From Chthoniobacter flavus (GTDB lineage: Bacteria > Verrucomicrobiota > Verrucomicrobiia > Chthoniobacterales > Terrimicrobiaceae): DNA of 34,160 nucleotides. The stretch lies in NCBI GenBank assembly GCA_945860745.1, contig CAMASH010000033.1:1-34160 (forward strand), given 5' to 3'. Numbering within the stretch: the stretch's first letter is position 1; each line of letters begins with the position of its first letter. The translations under genes and the position numbers were made by a program. Under the pieces are notes generated by a model. The model saw nothing but the letters and a program-made list of their open reading frames with translations, searched no databases and was not told where the DNA came from. Below, in pieces: positions 21,140 to 29,860 of this stretch.

Positions 21140-21990
21140 AAGTATTCTACACACCAAAGATGGTGGCTCATGCGGGCGGGGATTCACCGAGTCCTCACAA
21201 GCCGCCCTTGGTTGTGCAGGCATGGAGAGACGCGGGCATCCCGCTCGCCATCGAAGAGCCCGATCCGGTCACGGTGGATGATTTTGCCCTCGTGCACGAC
21301 AAATCGCATGTTGACGACATTCTGGCCTTGCGAAAAGACAACGGGTTCGGGAACCGCGATCCCGAAATCGCCGCATCACTCCCCTTCACGAACGGCTCCA
21401 TGCTGGCTGCCGCGCGTTGGGCCGTTGCCCACCAAAGCGCAGCGGCGGCTCCGTGCTCGGGGTTTCATCATGCAGAGTGGGAAGAAGCATCCATGTTCTG
21501 CACGTTCAATGGGCTGATGGTTGCCGCCGCCCGGCTGCGGGCCGAAGGTGCTGTAAAACGAGTGGCCATTCTCGATTGCGACATGCATTACGCGAACGGG
21601 ACGGCGCACATCATCCGCCGCCTCGGTGCCGCGGATTGGGTCGAGCACATCACGGCACCCAAAGGCTACAAAAGAACACCCGGGCTTCTGGACGAGCTTC
21701 CAGCGATCATTGCCCGCTTTGCCGACTGCGATGTCGTTTTGTATCAAGCGGGTGCCGACCCGCATGTGGACGATCCCTATGGCGGCTACCTGACGACTGA
21801 GCAACTCGCGCAGCGCGACCGAATAGTTTTCTCTGAATGCCAGCGCCACGGACTGCCGATCGCTTGGAACCTGGCCGGGGGCTATCAGGACGATCTGAAC
21901 AAGGTCATTGAAATTCATGTAAACACCGCTCTGGCCTGTGAGGCAGAGTATCCGGTCCCGATGGAACGACCGCGTTCCTCTTTGCAATGA
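21136..21990 (+). CDS. Histone deacetylase-family amidohydrolase
   Basis: The product is 284 residues. All family signatures are present: the paired active-site histidines His111 and His112 in SGFHHAEWEEA, zinc ligands Asp149 and His151 in ILDCDMHYANGT, and Asp208 in YQAGADPHVDDPYGG. The transition-state tyrosine is probably in LAGGYQDD near 258. Family members remove acetyl groups from lysines, polyamines or small amides using one zinc ion. The length is a little short for acetylpolyamine amidohydrolases (about 340), and the N-terminus (FYTPKMVAHAGGDSPSPHKP) fits the family. The substrate cannot be told from the sequence. Confidence 0.92.
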   Translation: MKVFYTPKMVAHAGGDSPSPHKPPLVVQAWRDAGIPLAIEEPDPVTVDDFALVHDKSHVDDILALRKDNGFGNRDPEIAASLPFTNGSMLAAARWAVAHQSAAAAPCSGFHHAEWEEASMFCTFNGLMVAAARLRAEGAVKRVAILDCDMHYANGTAHIIRRLGAADWVEHITAPKGYKRTPGLLDELPAIIARFADCDVVLYQAGADPHVDDPYGGYLTTEQLAQRDRIVFSECQRHGLPIAWNLAGGYQDDLNKVIEIHVNTALACEAEYPVPMERPRSSLQ

Positions 21991-22183
21991 AACGGAAGAA
22001 ATGAGGAAATCCGCAGCGCTCAGCAATTCTGAGATTGGTTACGTTATTCGGTGGATTGAATCGTTCCCTCTCTTCGTAATTGCGCTCTGTCATCCGCATC
22101 GCCATCTGCATTGGGTGCCATAAACGGGTAGGCATTTGTGACGTAGAACCCACCAGTTACGTAGTGTTTAAGGGTGGCCATAT

Positions 22184-22522
22184 TTATTCCGGCGCGATTC
22201 GGATGAATCCATTTTCCAACATGAAGCCCTTGATCATGTCGAGCCCATCGGTGTCTATCCAACATTCGTGCCCGGCTCTAATCCGACGGTCCTCAAGCTG
22301 TTGAAGCAACTGTGGATCGTTGGCTTCGAGCCATTGAAGCGCGGCTTGCTCGTGTCCACCCAGATTCAGCCCGGCGATTCTCACGGCGGGCGTTTCTTCC
22401 GATTCGAAAAACGCTCCATCTGGTGTCAGCCAACCGCGATTCCCCTCCTCGCCAAGACGGTTTGCTTCCCGCTCCAAGGTGTTCCTGTCCACTCGTATTC
22501 CTCGTTTCAGGTCAGTTTTCAT
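22184..22522 (-). CDS. Hypothetical protein, last gene of a four-gene unknown operon
   Basis: The product is 112 residues, starting MKTDLKRGIRVDRNTLEREA, charged and soluble. GNRGWLTPDGAFF and GHECWIDTDGLDM look like two related short motifs (W-x-T/D-x-D-G), possibly an internal repeat. The family is unknown. Its start overlaps the upstream gene's stop by 4 bases, which supports a shared transcript and a real gene. Confidence 0.6.
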   Translation of the reverse strand: MKTDLKRGIRVDRNTLEREANRLGEEGNRGWLTPDGAFFESEETPAVRIAGLNLGGHEQAALQWLEANDPQLLQQLEDRRIRAGHECWIDTDGLDMIKGFMLENGFIRIAPE

Positions 22523-23073
22523 TTCGATTCAATATCGGAGGAATCAAGGAATCCGGCTCGGTTCGCGAGCGCCCCTCCTCGAAGGATCTCAACCGAACAG
22601 CCTATACTCTCGGCTGCTGAGCGGATCGCCCTTTCTGCCGGATCACTCATGTTACCTGTGAACGTTTCCGCAAATAACATCGTTGAGTCCACCGGCCGTC
22701 GGCGTGGCTTGATGCGAATCCAGCCGGCCATTTCTTCTGCTGCCTGGTTGTAGGCGAGGTCACCGGTGTCGGGGTTCGGGAACCCCTCCTCGTCCGATTC
22801 CTGAGCGAGTTCAGGGTGGATCTTCAGGAGTTCCCGGGCACGGGTCCGAATCCTTTTCGGGAGTTCCACCTCCTGAGGGTCAGGGAAAAACCGGTCCAAA
22901 CGGAACGCGATCCAGTTCTTCACGAAGATTCCATGGCTGAAGGCGGAGCCGTCTTCGGTCTGCCCTTTGGTTTCGACAGCCACGGCCTGGCCACCGGGGA
23001 GGACCCCGACGGAACGATTCGGGCGGATGACTGAGGGGGGCGGCATATCTTTGTTGGAGGTAGGTGTTGGCAT
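22519..23073 (-). CDS. Hypothetical protein, third gene of the unknown operon
   Basis: The product is 184 residues. It begins with a flexible Pro/Ser-rich segment (MPTPTSNKDMPPPSVIRPNR) and has a middle stretch, HGIFVKNWIAFRLDRFFPDP, that may be a conserved core. The C-terminal half is charged (NQAAEEMAGWIRIKPRRRPV, ERAIRSAAESIGCSVEILRG). No recognised motif, signal peptide or membrane segment is present. It starts 4 bp after the upstream gene and overlaps the downstream one. Confidence 0.6.
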   Translation of the reverse strand: MPTPTSNKDMPPPSVIRPNRSVGVLPGGQAVAVETKGQTEDGSAFSHGIFVKNWIAFRLDRFFPDPQEVELPKRIRTRARELLKIHPELAQESDEEGFPNPDTGDLAYNQAAEEMAGWIRIKPRRRPVDSTMLFAETFTGNMSDPAERAIRSAAESIGCSVEILRGGALANRAGFLDSSDIESK

Positions 23074-23077
23074 AGGG

Positions 23078-24007
23078 TTATGTTGAAAGGCAGCCTTCTT
23101 TCCCGGGCAAGACAGGCAAAACCGGAATCACGTGCCTTCGGGGGCGTCCATTTCCGTCTCCAAATGTGAGCCTGTCCGCCTTGTATTGCTCATGCGGGTC
23201 GTCCGGATCCCGCTTCGATTCAGAATCCGACCAAGTGAGGGTCAGGAATCCGGAAGCCTTGAGATCAACCTCTTTGAGAATCGCATCAAATTGTTTTTGG
23301 AATTGGAAAAATTCCCTGCGGCTGACCGATTTTGTCAGAGATCCCAGCTCAATGCTGCCGTAATTCCGAAACGTGAGGAATTGCCACCCTTTCGGTTTGA
23401 TCACGAGGTAAATGCGCTGCATCATGCTCATGAAATTAATGTCTGGTGCGGAGAGATCGGCATCCCAGGAAAACCATCTGATGATTTTCCTGTTGGGTCC
23501 GGGTTCTTTAGGCAGTTCGAGGAGCATGCTCCGCATGCAAAACTCAAGGAACCATTGGCTCCAAAGTAGCTTTTCGGGATCGATGGCGGGATATTCCCGC
23601 GGCGGCCGCGGGCGGCTGAGAATGCGGAGCATCGCCTTATTGTAAGCCTTATCGGTTCCATCGATAATCCGCCGGGTGTTCTGGAGGAACCTGGCTTCGA
23701 TGAGGTAGCCGGCAGACTCCGCCTTCTGCGCCCAGATTCTGAGCTTTGCGCAAATCCGCTTCGCTGCTTTTCTGCGGACCCGCTGGATCGGCGGATAGGC
23801 GCCCGCTTTCTGCAGCCAGGCATTGACACGTTTTTCGACCGCTCCCTTCCGGCGGGGAGGCTGCTCAAGCGACTCGATCCTTTTCCTTGTGTGACGAAGT
23901 CGCCGTTTTCTTGCCGTTGTTCCCAAATTCGTGACTTGGCGGGAAATCCACTGCCTGAGAGGAAGAATGCGAGGGTGTTCCGATTTGAGAAGATTGGCGA
24001 TGTTCAT
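23078..24007 (-). CDS. Basic hypothetical protein, second gene of the unknown operon
   Basis: The product is 309 residues. The N-terminal 120 are very basic and helical (ARKRRLRHTRKRIESLEQPP, KRVNAWLQKAGAYPP, RRKAAKRICAKLRIWAQKAE), suggesting nucleic-acid binding. A second half has aromatic-rich segments (WSQWFLEFCMRSMLLELPKE, IKPKGWQFLTFRNYGSIELG) and then LTLTWSDSESKRDPDDP. No family is recognised and no catalytic motif is obvious. It lies 67 bp after the helix-turn-helix gene and 4 bp before the next. Confidence 0.6.
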   Translation of the reverse strand: MNIANLLKSEHPRILPLRQWISRQVTNLGTTARKRRLRHTRKRIESLEQPPRRKGAVEKRVNAWLQKAGAYPPIQRVRRKAAKRICAKLRIWAQKAESAGYLIEARFLQNTRRIIDGTDKAYNKAMLRILSRPRPPREYPAIDPEKLLWSQWFLEFCMRSMLLELPKEPGPNRKIIRWFSWDADLSAPDINFMSMMQRIYLVIKPKGWQFLTFRNYGSIELGSLTKSVSRREFFQFQKQFDAILKEVDLKASGFLTLTWSDSESKRDPDDPHEQYKADRLTFGDGNGRPRRHVIPVLPVLPGKEGCLST

Positions 24008-24074
24008 GATGGTTGGTGAGGAGTTTCTATTCCAAGCATGGTGCCAGCGTCGTCGTTTGACTCAGTTTCTAGGG

Positions 24075-24851
24075 CTATCCCTCACCCGTGCGGTGCTCAC
24101 GAGATTTCTCCCACACCCGGACCCATGTTTTACCAAGTTTTTCACAGGCTCTCGACGGGTAGGGACAGTTCCGATCCCGTCGCGCTCGTATTTCGCGCCA
24201 GAAGGCGGTCCACCGGTTTCGAAGGACTTCGTAAAGGGGCCTTTTGGGCGCCGGTTCCCGTTTCCGGAAACGTCCCGTAGGAGCGGCGTACGCGATAAAG
24301 GGCTTCTCCGCTCCGCCATGACGCTCCCGTCGCTCGACGGCCTCGGCATAGCGCAACTTTACTTTGGGAATGACCTGCGCTCGAAAAATCATTTCGAGGC
24401 GCTCTTCAAGGGTCAGACTACTCATGAAGAGATGCTGGCAACTCTTTGCGCGAAGGCGCCGGCTTCCTGACCGGAGGGCCCTTTCAAGCGATTGCCATTC
24501 CCCTGCACTTACCGGGTTTGTGGCGATGCTTCCATTCAATAGGTGATCGGCAATCCTCTCTTCCATGGAACGACGAAATTCCCCGAAGTAGCTGAGAGCG
24601 GTATTCTTAACGCACCCGATTTTCCTGGCGGCCTTTGACGCGCTTGAGCCAAGACAAAACTCCTCCAGCGCCGCAGTTTCCAGAACAAGGCGCTCGTAGC
24701 TCCACTTCATCCGACACCTCGGACACTGCCGCTGGAGTTGGCTGCTGGCATGGGTGGGAATGCCATCAACCCAGCAGAGCTGTTGGTCGAGGAATTCCCG
24801 GTATCCGGCCAGATTGGCAGTTGGATCCTTCACTTCCTCTACCCATATCAC
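24075..24851 (-). CDS. Zinc-knuckle and HTH protein, transposase-N-terminus-like
   Basis: The product is 258 residues from GTG 24851 (GTG 24833 is an alternative and gives VKDPTANLAGYREF). A half zinc ribbon, CPRCRMKWSYERL, is followed by an HTH-like segment (GSSASKAARKIGCVKNTALS). This order recalls the N-terminus of IS1/IS1595-type transposases. No DDE catalytic domain follows; the C-terminal 100 residues are basic (WREIRARRDRNC). It therefore looks like a DNA-binding protein derived from or mimicking a transposase N-terminus, perhaps the regulator of the operon it heads. AGAGGA lies directly before the second GTG, too close to be a good ribosome-binding site. Confidence 0.6.
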   Translation of the reverse strand: MIWVEEVKDPTANLAGYREFLDQQLCWVDGIPTHASSQLQRQCPRCRMKWSYERLVLETAALEEFCLGSSASKAARKIGCVKNTALSYFGEFRRSMEERIADHLLNGSIATNPVSAGEWQSLERALRSGSRRLRAKSCQHLFMSSLTLEERLEMIFRAQVIPKVKLRYAEAVERRERHGGAEKPFIAYAAPTGRFRKREPAPKRPLYEVLRNRWTAFWREIRARRDRNCPYPSRACEKLGKTWVRVWEKSREHRTGEG

Positions 24852-25056
24852 CCACTGTCAAGCCCCCCCTTTTTTTACCCTACAAAATGAGCCAATTGAA
24901 CCCCTCGCCTCTTTCTCCTCAAAGGGAAAATGGGAATTCACCACGAAGGGAGGAACTTGGAGGGACGGGCATGTCGCATTCATCGGATTGGAAATCGCAG
25001 GGGGCTTTGCGCTTTGATGTTTTGCGCGACTCACCGACGGCCGGCGAGGCATCCAA

Positions 25057-25404
25057 TCACAGGTTGGCGAAAAGCTCCTTTTCCGCGGGCCGGGTCCAGG
25101 GGACGGCGCGGGCGATGCCGCCGGGGAGGGAATTGCCGCCGCCGGGGAGGATTTCGGCATGGGCGATCGCGGTGCCGGAGACCTTTTGAAAGAAGTTTAA
25201 CCCACGATCGCAGCCGGAGGCGCCCGTGGAGCCGGATTTGATTTCGACGCCGGTGAGGTTCGTGTCGTCGCCGGCCAGGAGATCCCCTTCGTTTCCCGTA
25301 TGGTCGCGCCAGAAAAACAGGCCCGGGCGCCGGGGCCGGTTGGTCATCGCCTTGAGATGCTCGCCGTCAACGAGATTTTCGAAAACCGGACCCCGGAGCC
25401 CTCC
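25057..25404 (-). pseudogene. 5'-truncated DUF4143 domain of an AAA_14-type ATPase
   Basis: The minus strand reads GLRGPVFENLVDGEHLKA, then LFFWRDHTGNEGDLL and TGVEIKSGSTG. Intact proteins have the same order (FENLV, FWRD-x-x-G-x-E-x-DLL, EIKSG), followed by a C-terminal AVPW segment. The ATPase domain and the beginning of DUF4143 are missing; above 25404 the frame is unrelated sequence up to the next gene. The break lies some 80 bp before the sugar operon and plausibly marks the right edge of the accessory island. Confidence 0.75.
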
Positions 25405-25484
25405 AGCGGCTGCGGAAAAATCTCGACCTTCTCGGAAGGTGAGCGAGTTAACAGCAGAGCAGAACTTTACACACCCAACAACCC

Positions 25485-27497
25485 ATGCCGCACCACGCAC
25501 TTCGCTACCGCCAGATTCATCTCGATTTTCACACCTCGCCGCATGTTCCGGGCATCGGAAAAAACTTCGACGCGACGGAGTGGAAGGAAACGCTGCAGGC
25601 GGCGTCCGTCGATTCGATCACGCTCTTCTCCAAGTGCCATCACGGATGGAGCTACCACCCGACCTCCGTGGGAAAAATCCACCCGCAGCTCGAATTCGAC
25701 CTGCTCCGCGCCCAATACGAGGCCACGAAGGAAGCCGGTATCAATGCGCCGGTCTATCTCTCGGCCGGCGTGGACAATCTCGCCTCCTACGAACATCCGG
25801 AATGGCGGGAGGTCAACAAGGACGGCACCTACACCGGCTGGGTGCAGAGCCCGCTCCAGCCCGGGTTCCACATGATGGATTTTCACAGTCCGTATCTGGA
25901 CTACCTCTGCGAACAGATCCGCGAGGCGGTGCGGCTGTTTCCGGATTGCGACGGCATCTTCCTCGACATCATCAGCCAGAACCAGTCGTGCGGACGCTGG
26001 AGCCTCGATTTCATGAAGGCCAACGGGCTTGATCCCGAGAAAGAGGAAGACCGCAAGGAGTCGTCCCGCCTGGCCCTGGAGAAATACTATCAGCGCACCA
26101 CCGAGGCGGCGAAGTCGCTGCGCGCGGATATGCCGATCCTGCACAATGCCGGCCATATTCCGCGCGGACGGCACGATATTTTCCCGTATTTCAGCCACCT
26201 CGAACTGGAGTCACTGCCGACCGGCGGCTGGGGCTACGACCATTTCCCGATGTCAGCCAAGTATGCCTGCAACCTGCCGCTGGACTTCCTTGGCATGACT
26301 GGAAAATTCCACACAACCTGGGGAGAGTTCGGCGGATACAAGCACCCGAACGCGCTGCGCTACGAGTGCGCGGCTATGCTGGCCTTCGGGGCGAAGTGCA
26401 GCGTGGGAGACCAACTGCACCCGAATGGCACACTCGATCCCTCAACCTACAAAATCATCGGCGAGGCTTACCGTGAGGTGGAAAGCAAGGAACCCTGGTG
26501 CCGTGGCGCGGTGCAGGTCTTCGATCTCGGCGTCCTTTCCAGCGAGGCGGAGAGCCATACCGAGCGCGAGTCCCCGTCCGACGAGGGGGTTTGCCGCGTC
26601 CTGCTGGAAGGCCATTTTCTCTTCGGCCTCATTGACCGCACGATGGACTTCGCCCGCTACAAGGCGCTCGTGCTGCCCGACGACATCCGGATTGACGCGG
26701 ACCTGAAGGCAAAGCTCGACGCCTACCTCGCGCAGGGCGGTAAGCTCATCCTCTCCGGTGAAAGCGGCCTGTGGAAGGACCGCGCGGAATTCGCCTTCGA
26801 TCTCGGGGCCGAATTCGACGGCCCCAGCACGTTCTGTCCCGACTACATGTTGCCGCGCCCGGACTTGCGCGCCCCCTTCGTCGCCATGCCGGAAGTCATG
26901 TATGAACGCTCGCACCGCATCCGCGTGACAAAAGGCGAATCACTCGGACAGATCTTCGATCCTTATTTCAACCGGACCTGGGAGCATTTCTGCAGCCACC
27001 AGCACACGCCGAATCACGAGGAGCCATCCGGCTTCGACTGCGGCGTGCGCCACGGAAACATCCTCTACTTCGCCCACCCGGTCTTCCGCCATTACCGCGC
27101 CTTCGGAGCGGTGGCCTACCGCGAGTTCATCGTGCGCGCCATTCGCGGATTCCTTGGTGATGCGATCACCCTCTCGACCAACCTCCCGTCCACCGCACGC
27201 ATCAGCCTCACCGCCCAACCGGCGGAAAAACGCCACATCCTCCACCTGCTTTACGCCCCGACCGTGAGCCGGGGCGGCGTGATCCAACTCTCCGGCGGCA
27301 ATGCCTCGGGCGGGCGCAGCGTCGAGGTCATCGAGGACCTGCCGCCGCTTTGTGACATCGAGGTCACGCTGGCCATGAAAGTCAAATCAGCCCGCCTCGT
27401 GCCGGAGGGAAGAGAACTTCCGGTGCTGGAGGAAAGCGGAAAAACTGTCCTCCGCATCGACAGGTTCGCCTGCCATCAGATCGTCGAAATGCATTAG
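25485..27497 (+). CDS. Putative glycoside hydrolase, TIM barrel (GHL6-like) with GH42-type trimerisation domain
   Basis: The product is 670 residues. The N-terminal barrel has YRQIHLDFHTSPHVPGIGKN (8-27), ITLFSKCHHGWSYHP (45-59), VYLSAGVDN, and DCDGIFLDI with Asp161 as a candidate catalytic acid. HLELESLPTGGWGYDHFP lies further on. The middle (about 330-570) resembles the glutamine-amidotransferase-like trimerisation domain of GH42 beta-galactosidases (YKALVLPDDIRIDADLKAKL, GGKLILSGESG). No signal peptide is seen, so it would act in the cytoplasm on imported sugars. The specific linkage cannot be told; fucosidase- or galactosidase-type activity is possible. It opens a same-strand operon of sugar genes. 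Confidence 0.8.
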   Translation: MPHHALRYRQIHLDFHTSPHVPGIGKNFDATEWKETLQAASVDSITLFSKCHHGWSYHPTSVGKIHPQLEFDLLRAQYEATKEAGINAPVYLSAGVDNLASYEHPEWREVNKDGTYTGWVQSPLQPGFHMMDFHSPYLDYLCEQIREAVRLFPDCDGIFLDIISQNQSCGRWSLDFMKANGLDPEKEEDRKESSRLALEKYYQRTTEAAKSLRADMPILHNAGHIPRGRHDIFPYFSHLELESLPTGGWGYDHFPMSAKYACNLPLDFLGMTGKFHTTWGEFGGYKHPNALRYECAAMLAFGAKCSVGDQLHPNGTLDPSTYKIIGEAYREVESKEPWCRGAVQVFDLGVLSSEAESHTERESPSDEGVCRVLLEGHFLFGLIDRTMDFARYKALVLPDDIRIDADLKAKLDAYLAQGGKLILSGESGLWKDRAEFAFDLGAEFDGPSTFCPDYMLPRPDLRAPFVAMPEVMYERSHRIRVTKGESLGQIFDPYFNRTWEHFCSHQHTPNHEEPSGFDCGVRHGNILYFAHPVFRHYRAFGAVAYREFIVRAIRGFLGDAITLSTNLPSTARISLTAQPAEKRHILHLLYAPTVSRGGVIQLSGGNASGGRSVEVIEDLPPLCDIEVTLAMKVKSARLVPEGRELPVLEESGKTVLRIDRFACHQIVEMH

Positions 27498-27507
27498 AAG
27501 AAACACC

Positions 27508-27846
27508 ATGAAACGCTATGGATCCGTCATCGGGCTCCGCCCGGAAAAGCTCGCGGAGTACAAACGGCTGCATGCGGCGGTCTGGCCGGAGATCCTCGGG
27601 AAAATCAAGGACTGCCACATCCACAATTACTCGATCTTCCTGCGTCAACTTCCCGATGGGAGCCACTACCTGTTCAGCTATTTTGAATACTCCGGCACGG
27701 ATATGGCCGCCGACTCCGCCCGCATGGCGGCCGATCCAAAGACCCAGGAATGGTGGGCGCTCTGCAAGCCGTGTCAGGATCCGCTGGCCAACCGGGCCGA
27801 GGGCGAATGGTGGGCGGAGATGGAGAAAGTCTTCCCCGTCGACTGA
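27508..27846 (+). CDS. rhaM: L-rhamnose mutarotase-family protein
   Basis: The product is 112 residues, the usual family length. Family signatures are EYKRLHAAVWPEI (18-30), a central CHIHNYSIFL segment, YLFSYFEYSG and the C-terminal QEWWALCKPCQDP. Members interconvert anomers of 6-deoxy sugars such as L-rhamnose or L-fucose with no cofactor. It starts 10 bp after the glycosidase stop, which fits release of a 6-deoxy sugar by that enzyme. The actual sugar could also be one of several related deoxy-hexoses. Confidence 0.9.
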   Translation: MKRYGSVIGLRPEKLAEYKRLHAAVWPEILGKIKDCHIHNYSIFLRQLPDGSHYLFSYFEYSGTDMAADSARMAADPKTQEWWALCKPCQDPLANRAEGEWWAEMEKVFPVD

Positions 27847-27883
27847 ACGGTCTTAGTTGTCAAACGGCATCAACCAAAAATCT

Positions 27884-28651
27884 ATGATCGCTCTCGCCAC
27901 CGCCACTCACCCCGACGACATCGAATTCATGATGGCCGGGACCCTTCTGCGTTTGAAAGACGCCGGATGCAAAATCCATCTCTGGAACCTCGCCAATGGT
28001 TGCTGCGGTTCGGCCACGCTTTCGCGCGAGGAGGCCACGGATCTACGATGGGAGGAAGCTCTGGCCTCTGCCAAGCTCGCGGGCGGAACCGCCCATCGGC
28101 CACTGTTCGACGATCTCGACATCTACTATGATGCGCCATCGGTGGCCCGCGCGGCGGCGGTCATCCGCCAAATCCGGCCGGATATCATCCTCACGCAGTC
28201 GCCACAGGATTACATGGAGGACCACCAGAACACCACACGGCTGGTTGTCACAGGCGCGTTCACGCGGGCGATGAAAAACTTTGTCACGAACCCGCCGACG
28301 GTCACCTACGACAAGCCGGTTGCCCTCTATCACGCGCTGCCCCACGGGCTCAACGACGCGCTCCGCCAGCCGGTCGCCCCGCATTTCTTCACCGACATCG
28401 GCCCCGTGCTGGCCCGCAAGCGCGGGATGCTGGCCTGCCATGCCTCGCAGAAAGAATGGCTCGACGTCACGCAGGGGATGGACGCCTACCTCGACGAAAT
28501 GGAGCACATGAGCCGTGACGTCGGGCGCATGAGCGGAAGATACGAATTCGCCGAAGGCTGGCGCCGCCACTCCCACCTCGGGTTCGGCCCGGAAGATTTT
28601 GATCCGGTCTCTGACTTACTTCAGCATTCATCCTTCACTCTTCATCCTTAA
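27884..28651 (+). CDS. PIG-L family deacetylase
   Basis: The product is 255 residues from ATG 27884, which brings the zinc-binding motif to the N-terminus as usual: [14 protein letters not shown] (His9, Asp11, Asp12). [10 protein letters not shown] carries His114. Members remove acetyl groups from N-acetylglucosamine-type moieties using zinc. The gene lies 37 bp after the mutarotase and 4 bp before a NagB-like gene. A deacetylase directly before a glucosamine-6-phosphate-deaminase-like enzyme suggests the two process an N-acetylated amino sugar in turn. A substrate other than a monosaccharide is possible. Confidence 0.9.
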   Translation: MIALATATHPDDIEFMMAGTLLRLKDAGCKIHLWNLANGCCGSATLSREEATDLRWEEALASAKLAGGTAHRPLFDDLDIYYDAPSVARAAAVIRQIRPDIILTQSPQDYMEDHQNTTRLVVTGAFTRAMKNFVTNPPTVTYDKPVALYHALPHGLNDALRQPVAPHFFTDIGPVLARKRGMLACHASQKEWLDVTQGMDAYLDEMEHMSRDVGRMSGRYEFAEGWRRHSHLGFGPEDFDPVSDLLQHSSFTLHP

Positions 28652-28655
28652 AAAT

Positions 28656-29591
28656 ATGCCACGACCAATCAGCAAACTCGCTCCCACCTGGTGGGATTAC
28701 ACGACACTCGAACCCGATCTTCTCGCCGATGCCGCGCGCATTGACGAAAAAAAACTCAAGGGCCTCTCGCGGCCCGGGTTCACGATTCATTTCTACGACA
28801 CGGTCCAGGAGTTCTACGCGGCCGAGGCACTCGAGTACATTGACGCCTGGCGTCAGAGCACGCCGGACAATCCGGCCGGCATCTGCGGCCCGATCGGGCC
28901 GACCGAGCAACTGCCGGTTGTCGCCCGGATGGTCAACGCGCTTGGTATCAATCTGAAAAAGCATGACGCGCATTTCTGGGGGATGGACGAGTGGGTGATT
29001 GACGGGAAGACCGTGGATACGAAGCATCCGCTTTCCTTTGCGAAGGCCGACAAGGATCTTTGTTTCGACCGGATCGAGAGAAGCCTGCGCATCCCGGAGA
29101 AGAATCTCCACTTCCCCGGCGGCGACCTCGACGCCTACAGCAAGAGCTACGACGCCATCCGCTGCGTGGTCATGCAGGGCGGGCAGGGCGAGATCAAGCA
29201 TTGGGCTTTCAACGACCCGCTGCCCCGCACCGGCAAATACAAGGATGCCCCGCCGACGCCTGCGGAATATCGCAAGCTGGGCACCCGCTTTGTGAAACTG
29301 CATCCGGTCACGATCACCCAGAACGCCCGCACCAGCGGCGGTGGGAATGTCGCGCTCGTGCCGACCGAGGCCGCCACCGTCGGCCCACGCGAAACCTGGA
29401 AGGCCGAAAAGGTCTCGATCTGGCATCCGGGTCACCACGACAACCCGTTCGGCCTGCGGCTCAGCGCGCTGATGATCTCGAAGCGTCTCGCTGATTCCAG
29501 CGTCCCGATGTCGCTTCTCGCCGACCACCCGAACGTCCACTTTCACTACCTGCGCTCGGGGATCGGCACGGTCGCAGTGGAGATGCATTGA
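28656..29591 (+). CDS. NagB-like (glucosamine-6-phosphate deaminase family) isomerase
   Basis: The product is 311 residues from ATG 28656. Family landmarks are [15 protein letters not shown] (75-89), [12 protein letters not shown] with Asp111 and Glu112, and [17 protein letters not shown] (174-190), the counterpart of the GIGxxGHIAFNEP loop of NagB. It is longer than NagB (about 266) and diverges around the loop (WAFNDP for IAFNEP), so it may act on a different sugar phosphate. It would convert an amino sugar phosphate into a ketose phosphate and ammonia. A broken CBM9-like gene overlaps its stop. Confidence 0.85.
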   Translation: MPRPISKLAPTWWDYTTLEPDLLADAARIDEKKLKGLSRPGFTIHFYDTVQEFYAAEALEYIDAWRQSTPDNPAGICGPIGPTEQLPVVARMVNALGINLKKHDAHFWGMDEWVIDGKTVDTKHPLSFAKADKDLCFDRIERSLRIPEKNLHFPGGDLDAYSKSYDAIRCVVMQGGQGEIKHWAFNDPLPRTGKYKDAPPTPAEYRKLGTRFVKLHPVTITQNARTSGGGNVALVPTEAATVGPRETWKAEKVSIWHPGHHDNPFGLRLSALMISKRLADSSVPMSLLADHPNVHFHYLRSGIGTVAVEMH

Positions 29592-29860
29592 AGATCGTTT
29601 GCCCAAAGCTTGCCGATTTTGACATCGGCGAACGCGAGGCGGTCCGCACCGCATTCGTTGATGCGCCGACCCTGCACAGGCAGCAGGGTTGGCGTGACGC
29701 GCCCGAGGCGAAGTTCCTGCCTGTCCGCGTGAGCATTGATTGAAGGGATGATCGCTTACTCGTTTTCGGCGGACTGACGGACAATCTGCCCTTCACCCGG
29801 CCCTCAGAGGGTGAGCTTCCCCGCTTTTACAGACAAAATGTTGCACTGTCGCTTCCCAAG
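29588..29860 (+). pseudogene. Broken CBM9-like (carbohydrate-binding) gene
   Basis: A TTG at 29588 overlapping the NagB-like stop opens a 51-codon frame ([40 protein letters not shown], then a stop at 29741). A second frame just downstream continues with DDRLLVFGGLTDNLPF and EGELPRFYRQNV. The two together resemble the start of family-9-type carbohydrate-binding proteins (A-x-W-x-x-A-P-x-x-F-x-P-x-x-V then a D-x-L-x-V-F-x-x-L-x-D strand). I infer a frameshift and loss of the rest. Confidence 0.45.

Noticed and set aside
22044-22265. Short frames in the spacer after the HDAC gene
   Set aside because: Low-complexity composition typical of antisense frames, with no start signal or homology.
24833-24861. 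TTGACA upstream of the transposase-like HTH gene as a promoter
   Set aside because: No -10 box lies at a workable distance; the hexamer is within 5 bases of the first possible start codon.
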